Origin: Eubacteriales bacterium
Lineage (GTDB): Bacteria; Bacillota_A; Clostridia; Lachnospirales; Lachnospiraceae
Reading direction: 5' to 3'
DNA: 6,409 bases
Assembly (NCBI GenBank): GCA_030527765.1
Contig: JAUNAE010000220.1
Location: 1-6,409 of the forward strand
Shown: in pieces, positions 1-5,506 of the stretch
Layout of the letters: the number at the start of each line of letters is the position of its first letter
Numbering within the stretch: position 1 is the stretch's first letter
Translations under genes and position numbers: made by a program
Notes under the pieces: generated by a model
Told to the model about the DNA's origin: nothing
The model's input: the letters and a program-made list of their open reading frames with translations, nothing else
The model's database searches: none

Positions 1-1129
1 CGTCTCTCATTGCATAATCTACGACTTGTATTTCTCTCTCTTCCGGAACAAAGACCTTTTTTCCTTCAATTGGCGCATAAAGCGAATCAATATCCAAATA
101 TTCCCATGAAAAAATACGAACAAGCTTATCCATTTCCTCAAGTTCGTATGTCGCATTGTAATCCATTTTCTTTTCTGTAATTTGTTCATTCATAAATTCC
201 AGAATATTTTTTAATTGACCACGAATATCATCCCCGGATGAAAGCAGGAAACGTGCACGACTAATAGCAGCTCGCTGATACCGGCTGTTCTTCTGATTAA
301 TCTCAGTCAATATTTCATCCATGCTTCGAAATGCATCCATCACCTCATGGATCATGGTGAGCGTTAACTCCTGTGCTTCATCCTGAGAAATTTCGCGGAT
401 TACTGCAAGATCTTTGGCTGCTTTCGTTAAAAAAGATGTACTTCTTGCACATGATTCCAGTCTTGTTAAAATCTCAGGACGAAATTTTGATACATTATCG
501 GATGTCATCAGGCGATGGTAGGCCTTATCAACAACATTACTATAGTAGTCATTCAATAGGGCATCCAGAATCTCCGGGACTGTACTATGCTTTGTTAATT
601 CATCGATATATCGCTTGATATTCGCATTCAAACTTTTCAAACCGGTAATCAATTGATCCATATTATCTACGATTTGCAATAATCCCAATCCGGGATTCTC
701 TCGCAGATTTTTCGTCAAACTGTAAATCGTGTAAATATACGCCTGGTATTCTGTCTCTCGGTCATCTTCGATTGCAACTAATGTCTTCATGAGTGTGATT
801 GCATAATCTGCAAAATTGACACGCTGCACATAGCTATGATCCGTGTCAATCGTAATCCATCCACATGCCTCAAATCGACGCAGCATAAAGTTCGCTTTAT
901 CACGACTGCCAAGTGTACCTTCTGTATCCATTTCTGTATCAGGAATATCTGCCGCCATTTCCGAATCGAAATAGTACTGTAGTTCCTCTACCAGAACGTC
1001 ACGCTCCACTCCAAATGACAGCTGACTGCTAGTCACTGAGAATAGTCTGCGCAAACACTCCCAGTATACAAGTTTTCCCGGCGATGCCAGTGGACTGAAA
1101 AAATTGTCCGGCAAAATATCAAAAAGCAT
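1..1129 (-). CDS. jetA: Wadjet system subunit JetA (DUF5716-like), partial, N-terminal 376 residues
   Basis: My reverse-strand translation is open from the ATG at 1129 to the window edge with no stop, giving 376 residues; the C-terminus is missing. The opening MLFDILPDNFFSPLASPGK and the following WECLRRLF match, from memory, the start of the DUF5716/JetA family. Residues about 76-108 look like a winged helix (DKANFMLRRFEACGWITI, then a wing). Residues about 115-340 are predicted long amphipathic helices with no membrane segment. JetA is the kleisin-like subunit of the Wadjet SMC complex (JetABCD), which extrudes DNA and cuts small circular plasmids; the DUF5716 form belongs, I believe, to type III. 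The preferred start has GGAAGGAG 11 nt upstream. Two in-frame ATGs lie 21 and 27 nt upstream, but using them would put that ribosome site inside the gene. Partner genes jetB, jetC and jetD are expected beyond the left edge. Family call is fairly confident; the subtype is less so. Confidence 0.8.
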   Translation of the reverse strand, partial: MLFDILPDNFFSPLASPGKLVYWECLRRLFSVTSSQLSFGVERDVLVEELQYYFDSEMAADIPDTEMDTEGTLGSRDKANFMLRRFEACGWITIDTDHSYVQRVNFADYAITLMKTLVAIEDDRETEYQAYIYTIYSLTKNLRENPGLGLLQIVDNMDQLITGLKSLNANIKRYIDELTKHSTVPEILDALLNDYYSNVVDKAYHRLMTSDNVSKFRPEILTRLESCARSTSFLTKAAKDLAVIREISQDEAQELTLTMIHEVMDAFRSMDEILTEINQKNSRYQRAAISRARFLLSSGDDIRGQLKNILEFMNEQITEKKMDYNATYELEEMDKLVRIFSWEYLDIDSLYAPIEGKKVFVPEEREIQVVDYAMRD

Positions 1130-1182
1130 CGTAAACGGTTCTCCTTCCATTTTCATTACGCTATGGCATAATATTATCTCTT

Positions 1183-1188
1183 ATTATA
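1183..1188 (-). promoter_or_regulatory. Possible -10 box upstream of jetA
   Basis: The minus strand reads a perfect TATAAT here, 54 nt upstream of the jetA start, within an AT-rich stretch. A second -10-like GATAAT lies at 1173-1178. No convincing -35 box sits at the right distance, so this is weak. No intrinsic terminator with a T-run is visible between marR and jetA, so read-through from the marR promoter is also possible. Confidence 0.25.
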
Positions 1189-1301
1189 AAAATCCATCTA
1201 AACACAAGAAAGGAATCCGACGTAAGCCAGATTCCGAAATAAATTTGGTATCAAGTTATCGTTCTATCTCACAGAATATCATACATGTGATGCAAAATCA
1301 C

Positions 1302-1311
1302 CAACATTTTG
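1302..1311. promoter_or_regulatory. Possible weak MarR operator between marR and jetA
   Basis: CAACATTTTG has the form CAAC-NN-TTTG. This is the same arrangement as the middle operator-like site of the marR promoter, which reads CAACAATTTG on the minus strand. It lies in the 240-bp gap between marR and jetA. A single imperfect 10-bp site could occur by chance; it is listed because its position would connect the regulator to jetA. Confidence 0.25.
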
Positions 1312-1369
1312 AAAAGACTCCGGCGCAGCTATCCGCTGAATTGAGGGGGCGATGTCCGACGAGGGACTG

Positions 1370-1849
1370 TTACGCATGATCTTCCTGCCACTTTTCCAGA
1401 CTTTTGATTAATCGATACATGACATCGATCGTTGTTTCCATTTCATCCGGAGAGATTTCGCTGAAGATTTCAAATACACTGTCGGATTTTCCTGCATTGC
1501 TGCTTTTCAGAAAGTCTTTCCCTTTATCAGTCAAATGTATCCTCTGCTTTCTTTTATCCTTTTCATCCTGAACAGTATATACATACCCGCCTTTCAGCAT
1601 CTTGGCAAAAAGTTTATTCGCATTTTGAGAAGAGGATCCCATAAAATCAGCAATATCTGTTGCTGTAGGTGCTTCTTTATACAATGTAACCGCATGCAGA
1701 AAATACATCTGTTTCCAGGTCAGCTCTCCAAACTGAGAATCTGCCGCTGATTGATAACGATTATCAAAATGATTCAGTAATCCAACAAGTACAAATGGTG
1801 GTGCAAAGTGATCATAATTAACCTTCGGTCCAAATAAATCTTTTCTCAT
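1370..1849 (-). CDS. MarR-family winged-helix transcriptional regulator
   Basis: The protein has 159 residues, normal for a MarR dimer subunit. The N-terminal helices (about 15-58) would form the dimer interface. Residues 62-113 are the winged helix: TATDIADFMG as the first helix of the HTH, SSQNANKLFAKMLKGGYV as the recognition helix, and DEKDKRKQRIHLTDKG as the charged wing, which ends in the family's typical LTxKG. The C-terminal helix (about 133-155) returns to the dimer interface. AAGGAGG sits just upstream of the ATG, which supports this start. The effector is unknown; MarR proteins commonly respond to phenolic ligands, oxidants or antibiotics. The gene has its own strong promoter, overlapped by three inverted-repeat sites, which suggests negative autoregulation. 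The next gene in the same direction is jetA, 240 bp on, with no clear terminator between, so control of jetA is plausible but unproven. Confidence 0.92.
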   Translation of the reverse strand: MRKDLFGPKVNYDHFAPPFVLVGLLNHFDNRYQSAADSQFGELTWKQMYFLHAVTLYKEAPTATDIADFMGSSSQNANKLFAKMLKGGYVYTVQDEKDKRKQRIHLTDKGKDFLKSSNAGKSDSVFEIFSEISPDEMETTIDVMYRLIKSLEKWQEDHA

Positions 1850-1868
1850 ATCTGCCTCCTTAATTCGT

Positions 1869-1934
1869 TCAACTTGTTGATCACAATATACAAATTGTTG
1901 AATTGATTGTCAATATATTTTAACAACTTGTTGG
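1869..1934. promoter_or_regulatory. Three-site operator array over the marR promoter
   Basis: Three 10-bp inverted repeats lie here on the plus strand: CAACTTGTTG at 1870-1879 (extended to a 5+5 palindrome TCAAC-TT-GTTGA), CAAATTGTTG at 1891-1900, and CAACTTGTTG at 1924-1933. The first and third are identical. They cover, in order, the expected transcription start, the promoter spacer, and the region just upstream of the -35 box. Centre-to-centre distances are 21 and 33 bp, close to two and three DNA turns, so the sites face the same side of the helix. This is what an autorepressor's operators look like; MarR binding is inferred from the location. Confidence 0.6.
1885..1913 (-). promoter_or_regulatory. 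Sigma-A promoter of marR
   Basis: On the minus strand the -35 box is a perfect TTGACA (1908-1913), the spacer is exactly 17 bp, and the -10 box is TATATT (1885-1890). The flanks are AT-rich. Transcription would start near 1878, giving a leader of about 30 nt that carries the AAGGAGG ribosome site. This is the best promoter in the window. Confidence 0.85.
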
Positions 1935-1944
1935 ATATTATATT

Positions 1945-2131
1945 TAACCGAATCAAGTAAGTCCCCCGCTTCAAATGTGCAGGGCATTATGCGGGGATAG
2001 GGACTTGCTTGTATCAGTAGGAGTTCAAGGTCTACACTTCGTTTCGGTCGGTGCTAAACGAGTGCCACCGGCACTCAGCACCCTACTGATAAGCTGCGGA
2101 GCAGCTATTCGGTTATGAGCAAGAAGCGAAG
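1945..2131 (+). ncRNA. Candidate structured RNA or structured repeat: four-way junction with pseudoknot
   Basis: Four helices abut with no unpaired base at the junction. P1 is 9 bp (TAACCGAAT 1945-1953 with ATTCGGTTA 2107-2115). P2 is 12 bp (1954-1965 with 2000-2011), followed by an inner CCGC/GCGG stem. P3 is 10 bp (TATCAGTAGG 2012-2021 with CCTACTGATA 2082-2091) and carries an inner hairpin: GTGCT/AGCAC (2051-2055, 2077-2081) stacked on GAGTGCC-ACC-GGCACTC (2060-2076). P4 is 6 bp (AGCTGC-GGA-GCAGCT, 2092-2106). The P3 inner loop CTTCGTTTC (2037-2045) can also pair over 9 bp with GAAGCGAAG (2123-2131), just past P1. The only non-standard pairs, U1958-G2007 and U2042-G2126, are wobbles on the plus strand but A-C mismatches on the minus strand, so an RNA, if made, is plus-sense. 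I found no clear plus-strand promoter and recognise no named RNA class. A dispersed intergenic repeat is the main alternative. Confidence 0.5.
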
Positions 2132-2148
2132 CGGATTGCGAATATCCG
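2132..2148 (+). other. Small hairpin after the structured element
   Basis: CGGAT (2132-2136) pairs with ATCCG (2144-2148) around a 7-nt loop and is followed only by TTTG. It could be a 3' end hairpin of the structured element, but the stem is short and the T-run is poor for a terminator. Confidence 0.25.
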
Positions 2149-2154
2149 TTTGAC

Positions 2155-2187
2155 AAAGAAAACTCCTGCAGCATATTGCTACAGGAG
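2155..2187 (-). terminator. Intrinsic terminator of the bcp-yaaA-GNAT unit
   Basis: On the minus strand CTCCTGTAGCA pairs with TGCTGCAGGAG over 11 bp, including one G-U wobble, with an ATA loop, and runs straight into TTTTCTTT. The 5' arm contains the last two sense codons and the TAG stop of the GNAT gene, so the stem starts inside the coding region. The wobble is a mismatch (C-A) on the plus strand, which fits a minus-strand terminator. Confidence 0.9.
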
Positions 2188-2679
2188 CTCCTTATACATT
2201 ACATGGATATCTTTATAATGACCATCTTTCATAAGAAAACCACCGGGAATCATGCCAACCTCCTGAAACCCGAGCCTTTCATATAGATGTCTTGCGTGAA
2301 TATTATTATCCACAACAGCGTTAAACTGCATCAGTTTGAAGCCTTTTTCTTTTGCTTTTTCCAGGCAGTCCGTCACCAACTTCTCACCTATATGAAGACC
2401 TCTTGATTCCGAACTGACAGCAAAACTTGCATTTGCAATATGACCACAACGTCCAACATTATTTGGATGCAGAATATATAATCCCACAACCTGATCTGTT
2501 AATGCATCGATGGCTAATCCCGTGTAAGTCTGCTCACGGAAGAATTTCAACGCACCCGGTTCATCTAGTAAGTCCAGCTGAGGAAAGGCAGCCCCTTCTT
2601 CAACGACTTCATTCCAAATGGACAGTGCTTCATTTACATAACCCTTTTCAAACGGCTTTATAACAATTCCTTTTTTCAT
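2179..2679 (-). CDS. GNAT family N-acetyltransferase
   Basis: The 166-residue protein spans a single GNAT fold, which transfers an acetyl group from acetyl-CoA to an amine. The acetyl-CoA loop (motif A) is at about residues 90-102, SESRGLHIGEKLV, preceded by the strand GHIANASFAV. Motif B is at about 129-138, ARHLYERLGF, followed by PGGFLMKDGHYKD. The block around GRCGHIANASFAV and QFNAVV reminds me of yeast Mpr1-like acetyltransferases, which act on toxic proline analogues and aid oxidative tolerance; that is a weak resemblance from memory and the substrate is unknown. The gene starts 12 bp after the yaaA stop, with AGAGGT as a modest ribosome site, so it is the third gene of the unit. It ends inside an intrinsic terminator stem. 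Its place behind two peroxide-defence genes suggests a stress-related substrate. Confidence 0.9.
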   Translation of the reverse strand: MKKGIVIKPFEKGYVNEALSIWNEVVEEGAAFPQLDLLDEPGALKFFREQTYTGLAIDALTDQVVGLYILHPNNVGRCGHIANASFAVSSESRGLHIGEKLVTDCLEKAKEKGFKLMQFNAVVDNNIHARHLYERLGFQEVGMIPGGFLMKDGHYKDIHVMYKELL

Positions 2680-2691
2680 AAGTACCTCTGA

Positions 2692-3435
2692 TTAACGTCT
2701 TTCAAAGATGTATTCCGTTTCCGTAGAAAGATCCTCTCTGTAATGATATCCAAGTCGGTCAAATCTTTTTAAATCCTTGACTTCTTCTACTTGCTTTTCC
2801 GCCATATAGCGGACCATCTCGCCTCTTGCCATTTTGGCGTAGGTACCCTTCGTGGAAAGCTTTCCCTTCACCATCTCACAGAACGTGATGTTCAGCATGT
2901 GATCGTCTTCCGTAAGGTATGAAGTAATGCATTTGCTGTATTCTTTCGATGCCAAATTGACAATCTCATGACTCTCATCGCAAACCTGATCATACAGCCT
3001 GGCATTCCAGAATGCATACAGATCTTTGGTTCCCTCGATCTGCGCTTTGGCCTGCATTTCCAGCCGATATGGAGTGACTCCGTCGAAGGGACGCAGAATC
3101 CCGTAAAATGCGCTCAAAATCCGCAGATGGTCTTCCAGATATGTGAGCTCTTCTTTCTCCATTACCCCCGGTGCCATGTATTGAAAAGCAATTCCCTCAT
3201 ATGCGATGACTGCCGGAGTCAGCGATGTGCGAAGATCCATCACTGAAAGACGCTCTATATTCTGATCCAGAATAGCATCATTACATTTCCAGAGTTTTCT
3301 AAGCTCTTCCCTGTTCTTCGTCTTAAGCCACAGCATGATCTCTTCTGCCTGCTCCAGAAACTGCGGCAGATGCTGCACTTCGAAGTCATCTGTATTCTCA
3401 CGCATTTTCTTTGCAGGCGAGAGAATTATTTTCAT
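2692..3435 (-). CDS. yaaA: Peroxide stress protein YaaA (UPF0246/DUF328)
   Basis: The 247-residue length is close to E. coli YaaA. Family landmarks appear in order: SPAKKM at 6-11, TPAVIAYEGIAFQYM at 73-87, the strongly conserved block LSAFYGILRPFDGVTPYRLEM at 107-127, LYAFWN at 139-144, VNLASKEYSK at 159-168, and GTYAKMARGEMVRYM at 197-211. In E. coli, YaaA is induced by OxyR during hydrogen peroxide stress and lowers free intracellular iron, limiting Fenton damage; the exact biochemistry is unsettled, with DNA binding also reported for the family. It is cytoplasmic, with no signal or membrane segment. The ATG overlaps the bcp stop in an ATGA arrangement, and GGAGG lies 7 nt upstream inside bcp, indicating translational coupling. 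Confidence 0.95.
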   Translation of the reverse strand: MKIILSPAKKMRENTDDFEVQHLPQFLEQAEEIMLWLKTKNREELRKLWKCNDAILDQNIERLSVMDLRTSLTPAVIAYEGIAFQYMAPGVMEKEELTYLEDHLRILSAFYGILRPFDGVTPYRLEMQAKAQIEGTKDLYAFWNARLYDQVCDESHEIVNLASKEYSKCITSYLTEDDHMLNITFCEMVKGKLSTKGTYAKMARGEMVRYMAEKQVEEVKDLKRFDRLGYHYREDLSTETEYIFERR

Positions 3436-3887
3436 TCCAAAACCTCCAACATAGTCTCCGCATCTGCAGCCGCCTTGACTTTATCATTTGCTCGAACAAT
3501 GATACCTTCTTCATCAATCAGATAAGTAGTTCGAACAACTCCCATATATTCTCTTCCGGCCATTTTCTTCTTGTGCCATACATCATAAGCTTCAATCACA
3601 GACAGATCTTCATTGGAAAGGATTGTAAAGGTGAGTCCCTGCTTCTCCTCAAATCTCTTATGGGATGCCACAGAGTCTTTGCTGATTCCGAGAATTACAG
3701 CATTCTTTGCTGTGAACAGCGGAAGCCTTTCGGAATAGCCGCAGGCCTGCTTGGTACATCCTCCGGTATTATCTTTTGGATAAAAATACAGAATCACCTT
3801 TTTCCCTCGATAGTCTGAGAGTCTGTGCAGTGTTCCATTCTGATCCTGAAGTTCAAAATCCGGTGCCGTTGTTCCAATTGACAGCAT
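3432..3887 (-). CDS. bcp: Thioredoxin-dependent thiol peroxidase, Bcp/PrxQ-type peroxiredoxin
   Basis: The 151-residue protein covers a full AhpC/TSA thioredoxin fold. APDFEL at 8-13 is the usual N-terminal strand. YPKDNTGGCTKQACGY at 36-51 holds the peroxidatic cysteine C44 and the resolving cysteine C49, four residues later as in E. coli Bcp (C45/C50). R119 in VVRTTYLIDEEG is the expected active-site arginine. The motif reads TGGCT instead of the common TPGCT. The enzyme reduces hydrogen peroxide and organic or lipid hydroperoxides in the cytoplasm using thioredoxin. GGAGG lies 9 nt before the ATG. It is the first gene of a three-gene unit (bcp, yaaA, GNAT) and overlaps yaaA by 4 bp, so peroxide removal and iron limitation are made together. 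No clear PerR box or sigma-A promoter could be assigned upstream. Confidence 0.95.
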   Translation of the reverse strand: MLSIGTTAPDFELQDQNGTLHRLSDYRGKKVILYFYPKDNTGGCTKQACGYSERLPLFTAKNAVILGISKDSVASHKRFEEKQGLTFTILSNEDLSVIEAYDVWHKKKMAGREYMGVVRTTYLIDEEGIIVRANDKVKAAADAETMLEVLE

Positions 3888-3935
3888 ATATATTTTCCTC
3901 CAATCTTCTTAATGTACGTTTCGATGTTTACAGTG

Positions 3936-3949
3936 TACCAGATTTGGTA
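3936..3949. repeat. Short inverted repeat upstream of bcp
   Basis: TACCA-GATT-TGGTA is a 5-bp inverted repeat with a 4-bp gap, 49 bp upstream of the bcp start. The minus strand across it also reads TGGTACACT, an extended -10-like sequence, but with no -35 box. It could be an operator over the bcp promoter; the evidence is thin. Confidence 0.25.
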
Positions 3950-3991
3950 TGTTCGCGCTACTCTTGTATTTGCAGACGTAATACCATTGAT

Positions 3992-4020
3992 TCATGTACA
4001 AAAGTATTCAGCTTACATGA
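3992..4020. repeat. Inverted repeat TCATGTA-n15-TACATGA in the divergent intergenic region
   Basis: Two perfect 7-bp arms are placed 22 bp apart start to start, about two helical turns, so a dimeric regulator could hold both. A second inverted pair, CAAAAGT (3999-4005) and ACTTTTG (4020-4026), is interleaved with it. The 285-bp gap between bcp and the acyltransferase must contain both divergent promoters; apart from the listed sites I see nothing else in it. Confidence 0.3.
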
Positions 4021-4062
4021 CTTTTGCTTTATCTAATTTATCCAAATCATCCAGATAAAATC

Positions 4063-4091
4063 TTGCTTCTCTTCGTCAATTCTGATAATAT
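4063..4091 (+). promoter_or_regulatory. Probable sigma-A promoter of the acyltransferase-aroE unit
   Basis: TTGCTT (4063-4068), a 17-bp spacer and TAATAT (4086-4091), with a TGA directly before the -10 box as in extended -10 promoters. The -35 box matches consensus only at its first three bases. The start codon is about 80 bp downstream, and an A/T-rich run follows the -10. Confidence 0.45.
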
Positions 4092-4172
4092 TTTTTTATT
4101 AAGAATCAAAGTAGAATATCGAAGTATGCAGCTTTACAATCCTGAATAATGACTTTTTTCCGGGAGGCTCAT

Positions 4173-5447
4173 ATGAAAATTAAAGTAAAAAAAGAATCCT
4201 ATGATGTTGTCTGTAATAAAATCCACTTTGAACACCGGTCCCCTCTCCGTCCGATGGGACTTCTTCGAAAGATCATTCGTCTGGCAGCGCAAAAAGATCT
4301 GCGTGCTGTAAACTTTTCTTTTGAGAGCGACAAAATGGACCTGCTTCCTTCTGATGAGCCTTGTCTGATCCTTATGAACCATTCCAGCTTCATCGATCTG
4401 GAGATCTGTGCAGAAATATTCAAGGAGCGCCCATACAACATTGTCTGTACTTCCGACGGATTTGTCGGTAAAGAATGGCTGATGCGGCATATCGGCTGTA
4501 TCCCGACTCAGAAGTTTGTTCCGGATCCGGTTCTCATCAAAGATATGCACTATGCTCTGACCAAACTTCGCACCTCGGTGCTCATGTTTCCGGAAGCCAG
4601 CTACAGTTTTGACGGAACTGCAACTCCACTTCCGGAGAGTCTTGGCAAATGTATCCGTCTTCTGAAGGTACCCGTGGTTCTTGTGAATACAGAGGGAGCT
4701 TTTCACAGAGACCCTCTGTACAATGGTCTTCAGCTTCGAAACGTCAATGTTTCCGCCAAAGTGACCTATCTGTTTTCTCCTGAACAGATTAAAGAGCTAT
4801 CTGTCTCAGAAATTAACCGTATTCTGGCAGATGCCTTCTCATTCGATCATTTCCGCTGGCAGATGGAGAACAAAATCAAAATCACAGAGCCCTTCCGGGC
4901 AGATCATTTGAACCGGGTTCTGTACAAATGCCCTCATTGCGGTACAGAAGGAAAAATGTTGGGTAAAGGAATCACCCTCACTTGTCAGTCATGCGGTGTC
5001 ACCTATGAACTAACCGAATATGGTTCCCTTACGTGCCTTAATGACGTCCCCGGATTTCAGCATATCCCGGATTGGTACCGCTGGGAGCGGGAATCCGTAA
5101 GAGAAGAACTGTTGAATCATACCTACTCACTGGAAACCAAGGTAAAAATTCTCATGTTGGTGGATATGAAGCAAATCTACGAGGTCGGTACCGGAATTTT
5201 AACTCACACGGAAGAAGGTTTTCGGCTTACCGGATGTGACGGCGCTCTGAACTATGAACAGAAACCGAAAGCATCTTACAGTCTCTATGCAGATTATTTC
5301 TGGTATGAACTGGGAGATATGATCTGCATCGGTGATCAGAAAAAACTGTTCTACTGCTTCCCGCTGGATCAGGCAGATATTGCAGCGAAAACCCGCCTTG
5401 CAACGGAGGAATTATACAAGATTTGCAATGGCATTGTGATGTCTTGA
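4173..5447 (+). CDS. Lysophospholipid acyltransferase (PlsC-like) fused to a zinc ribbon and an unknown C-terminal domain
   Basis: From this start the protein has 424 residues. Residues about 60-205 are a PlsC/LPLAT domain: NHSSFID at 69-75 gives the catalytic H70-x4-D75 pair, and FPEAS at 139-143 stands where typical enzymes have FPEGT/S. KVPVVLVNTEGA at 165-176 is the following strand. Residues 253-274 hold a four-cysteine zinc ribbon (C253, C256, C271, C274). Residues about 280-424 match no domain I recognise and look beta-rich. Members acylate lysophosphatidic acid or related lipids at the inner membrane face. I see no clear hydrophobic anchor. The ATG at 4173 is chosen because GGGAGG lies 5 nt upstream; an in-frame ATG at 4149 would add eight residues but has no ribosome site. 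The gene is probably co-transcribed with aroE, 59 bp downstream; no functional link is obvious. The acyltransferase call is sound, the substrate is not known. Confidence 0.85.
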   Translation: MKIKVKKESYDVVCNKIHFEHRSPLRPMGLLRKIIRLAAQKDLRAVNFSFESDKMDLLPSDEPCLILMNHSSFIDLEICAEIFKERPYNIVCTSDGFVGKEWLMRHIGCIPTQKFVPDPVLIKDMHYALTKLRTSVLMFPEASYSFDGTATPLPESLGKCIRLLKVPVVLVNTEGAFHRDPLYNGLQLRNVNVSAKVTYLFSPEQIKELSVSEINRILADAFSFDHFRWQMENKIKITEPFRADHLNRVLYKCPHCGTEGKMLGKGITLTCQSCGVTYELTEYGSLTCLNDVPGFQHIPDWYRWERESVREELLNHTYSLETKVKILMLVDMKQIYEVGTGILTHTEEGFRLTGCDGALNYEQKPKASYSLYADYFWYELGDMICIGDQKKLFYCFPLDQADIAAKTRLATEELYKICNGIVMS

Positions 5448-5484
5448 TCACTCAGCAAATATTATAACCAATCAGAAAGGAGAA

Positions 5485-5497
5485 GGGGCTATTCCCC
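5485..5497 (+). promoter_or_regulatory. Hairpin between the ribosome site and start of aroE
   Basis: GGGG-CTATT-CCCC forms a small stem between a strong AAAGGAG (5476-5482) and the ATG at 5507. The linear spacing of 24 nt is too long for normal initiation. If the hairpin folds, the remaining unpaired spacing is about 11 nt, which is workable. An in-frame TAA at 5501-5503 rules out any start further upstream. Confidence 0.45.
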
Positions 5498-5506
5498 GCA
5501 TAAGTT

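Noticed and set aside
373..618. 81-codon plus-strand open frame opposite jetA
   Set aside because: It lies wholly inside the continuous jetA frame and has no ribosome site or domain.
1320..1369. Possible terminator after marR (GTCC-CTCGTC-GGAC and CAGC-GGATA-GCTG hairpins)
   Set aside because: The stems have only 4 bp each and no T-run follows at the right place.
1104..1379. 91-codon plus-strand open frame across the jetA start and the marR-jetA gap
   Set aside because: It begins with TTG, has no Shine-Dalgarno, overlaps the jetA N-terminus and shows no protein-like pattern.
1945..2131. CRISPR array or insertion-sequence ends
   Set aside because: The repeats are nested inverted arms of different sequence, not regularly spaced direct repeats, and no transposase frame lies between them.
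3411..3818. 135-codon plus-strand open frame opposite bcp
   Set aside because: Bcp on the other strand has intact catalytic cysteines and arginine; this frame is its antisense.
3888..4172. PerR box upstream of bcp
   Set aside because: No 15-bp match close to the TTATAATNATTATAA pattern was found; AT-rich stretches there do not keep its symmetry.
4134..4706. 190-codon minus-strand open frame opposite the acyltransferase gene
   Set aside because: It has no recognisable domain or ribosome site, and the opposite strand encodes a protein with clear catalytic motifs, so it is a shadow frame.
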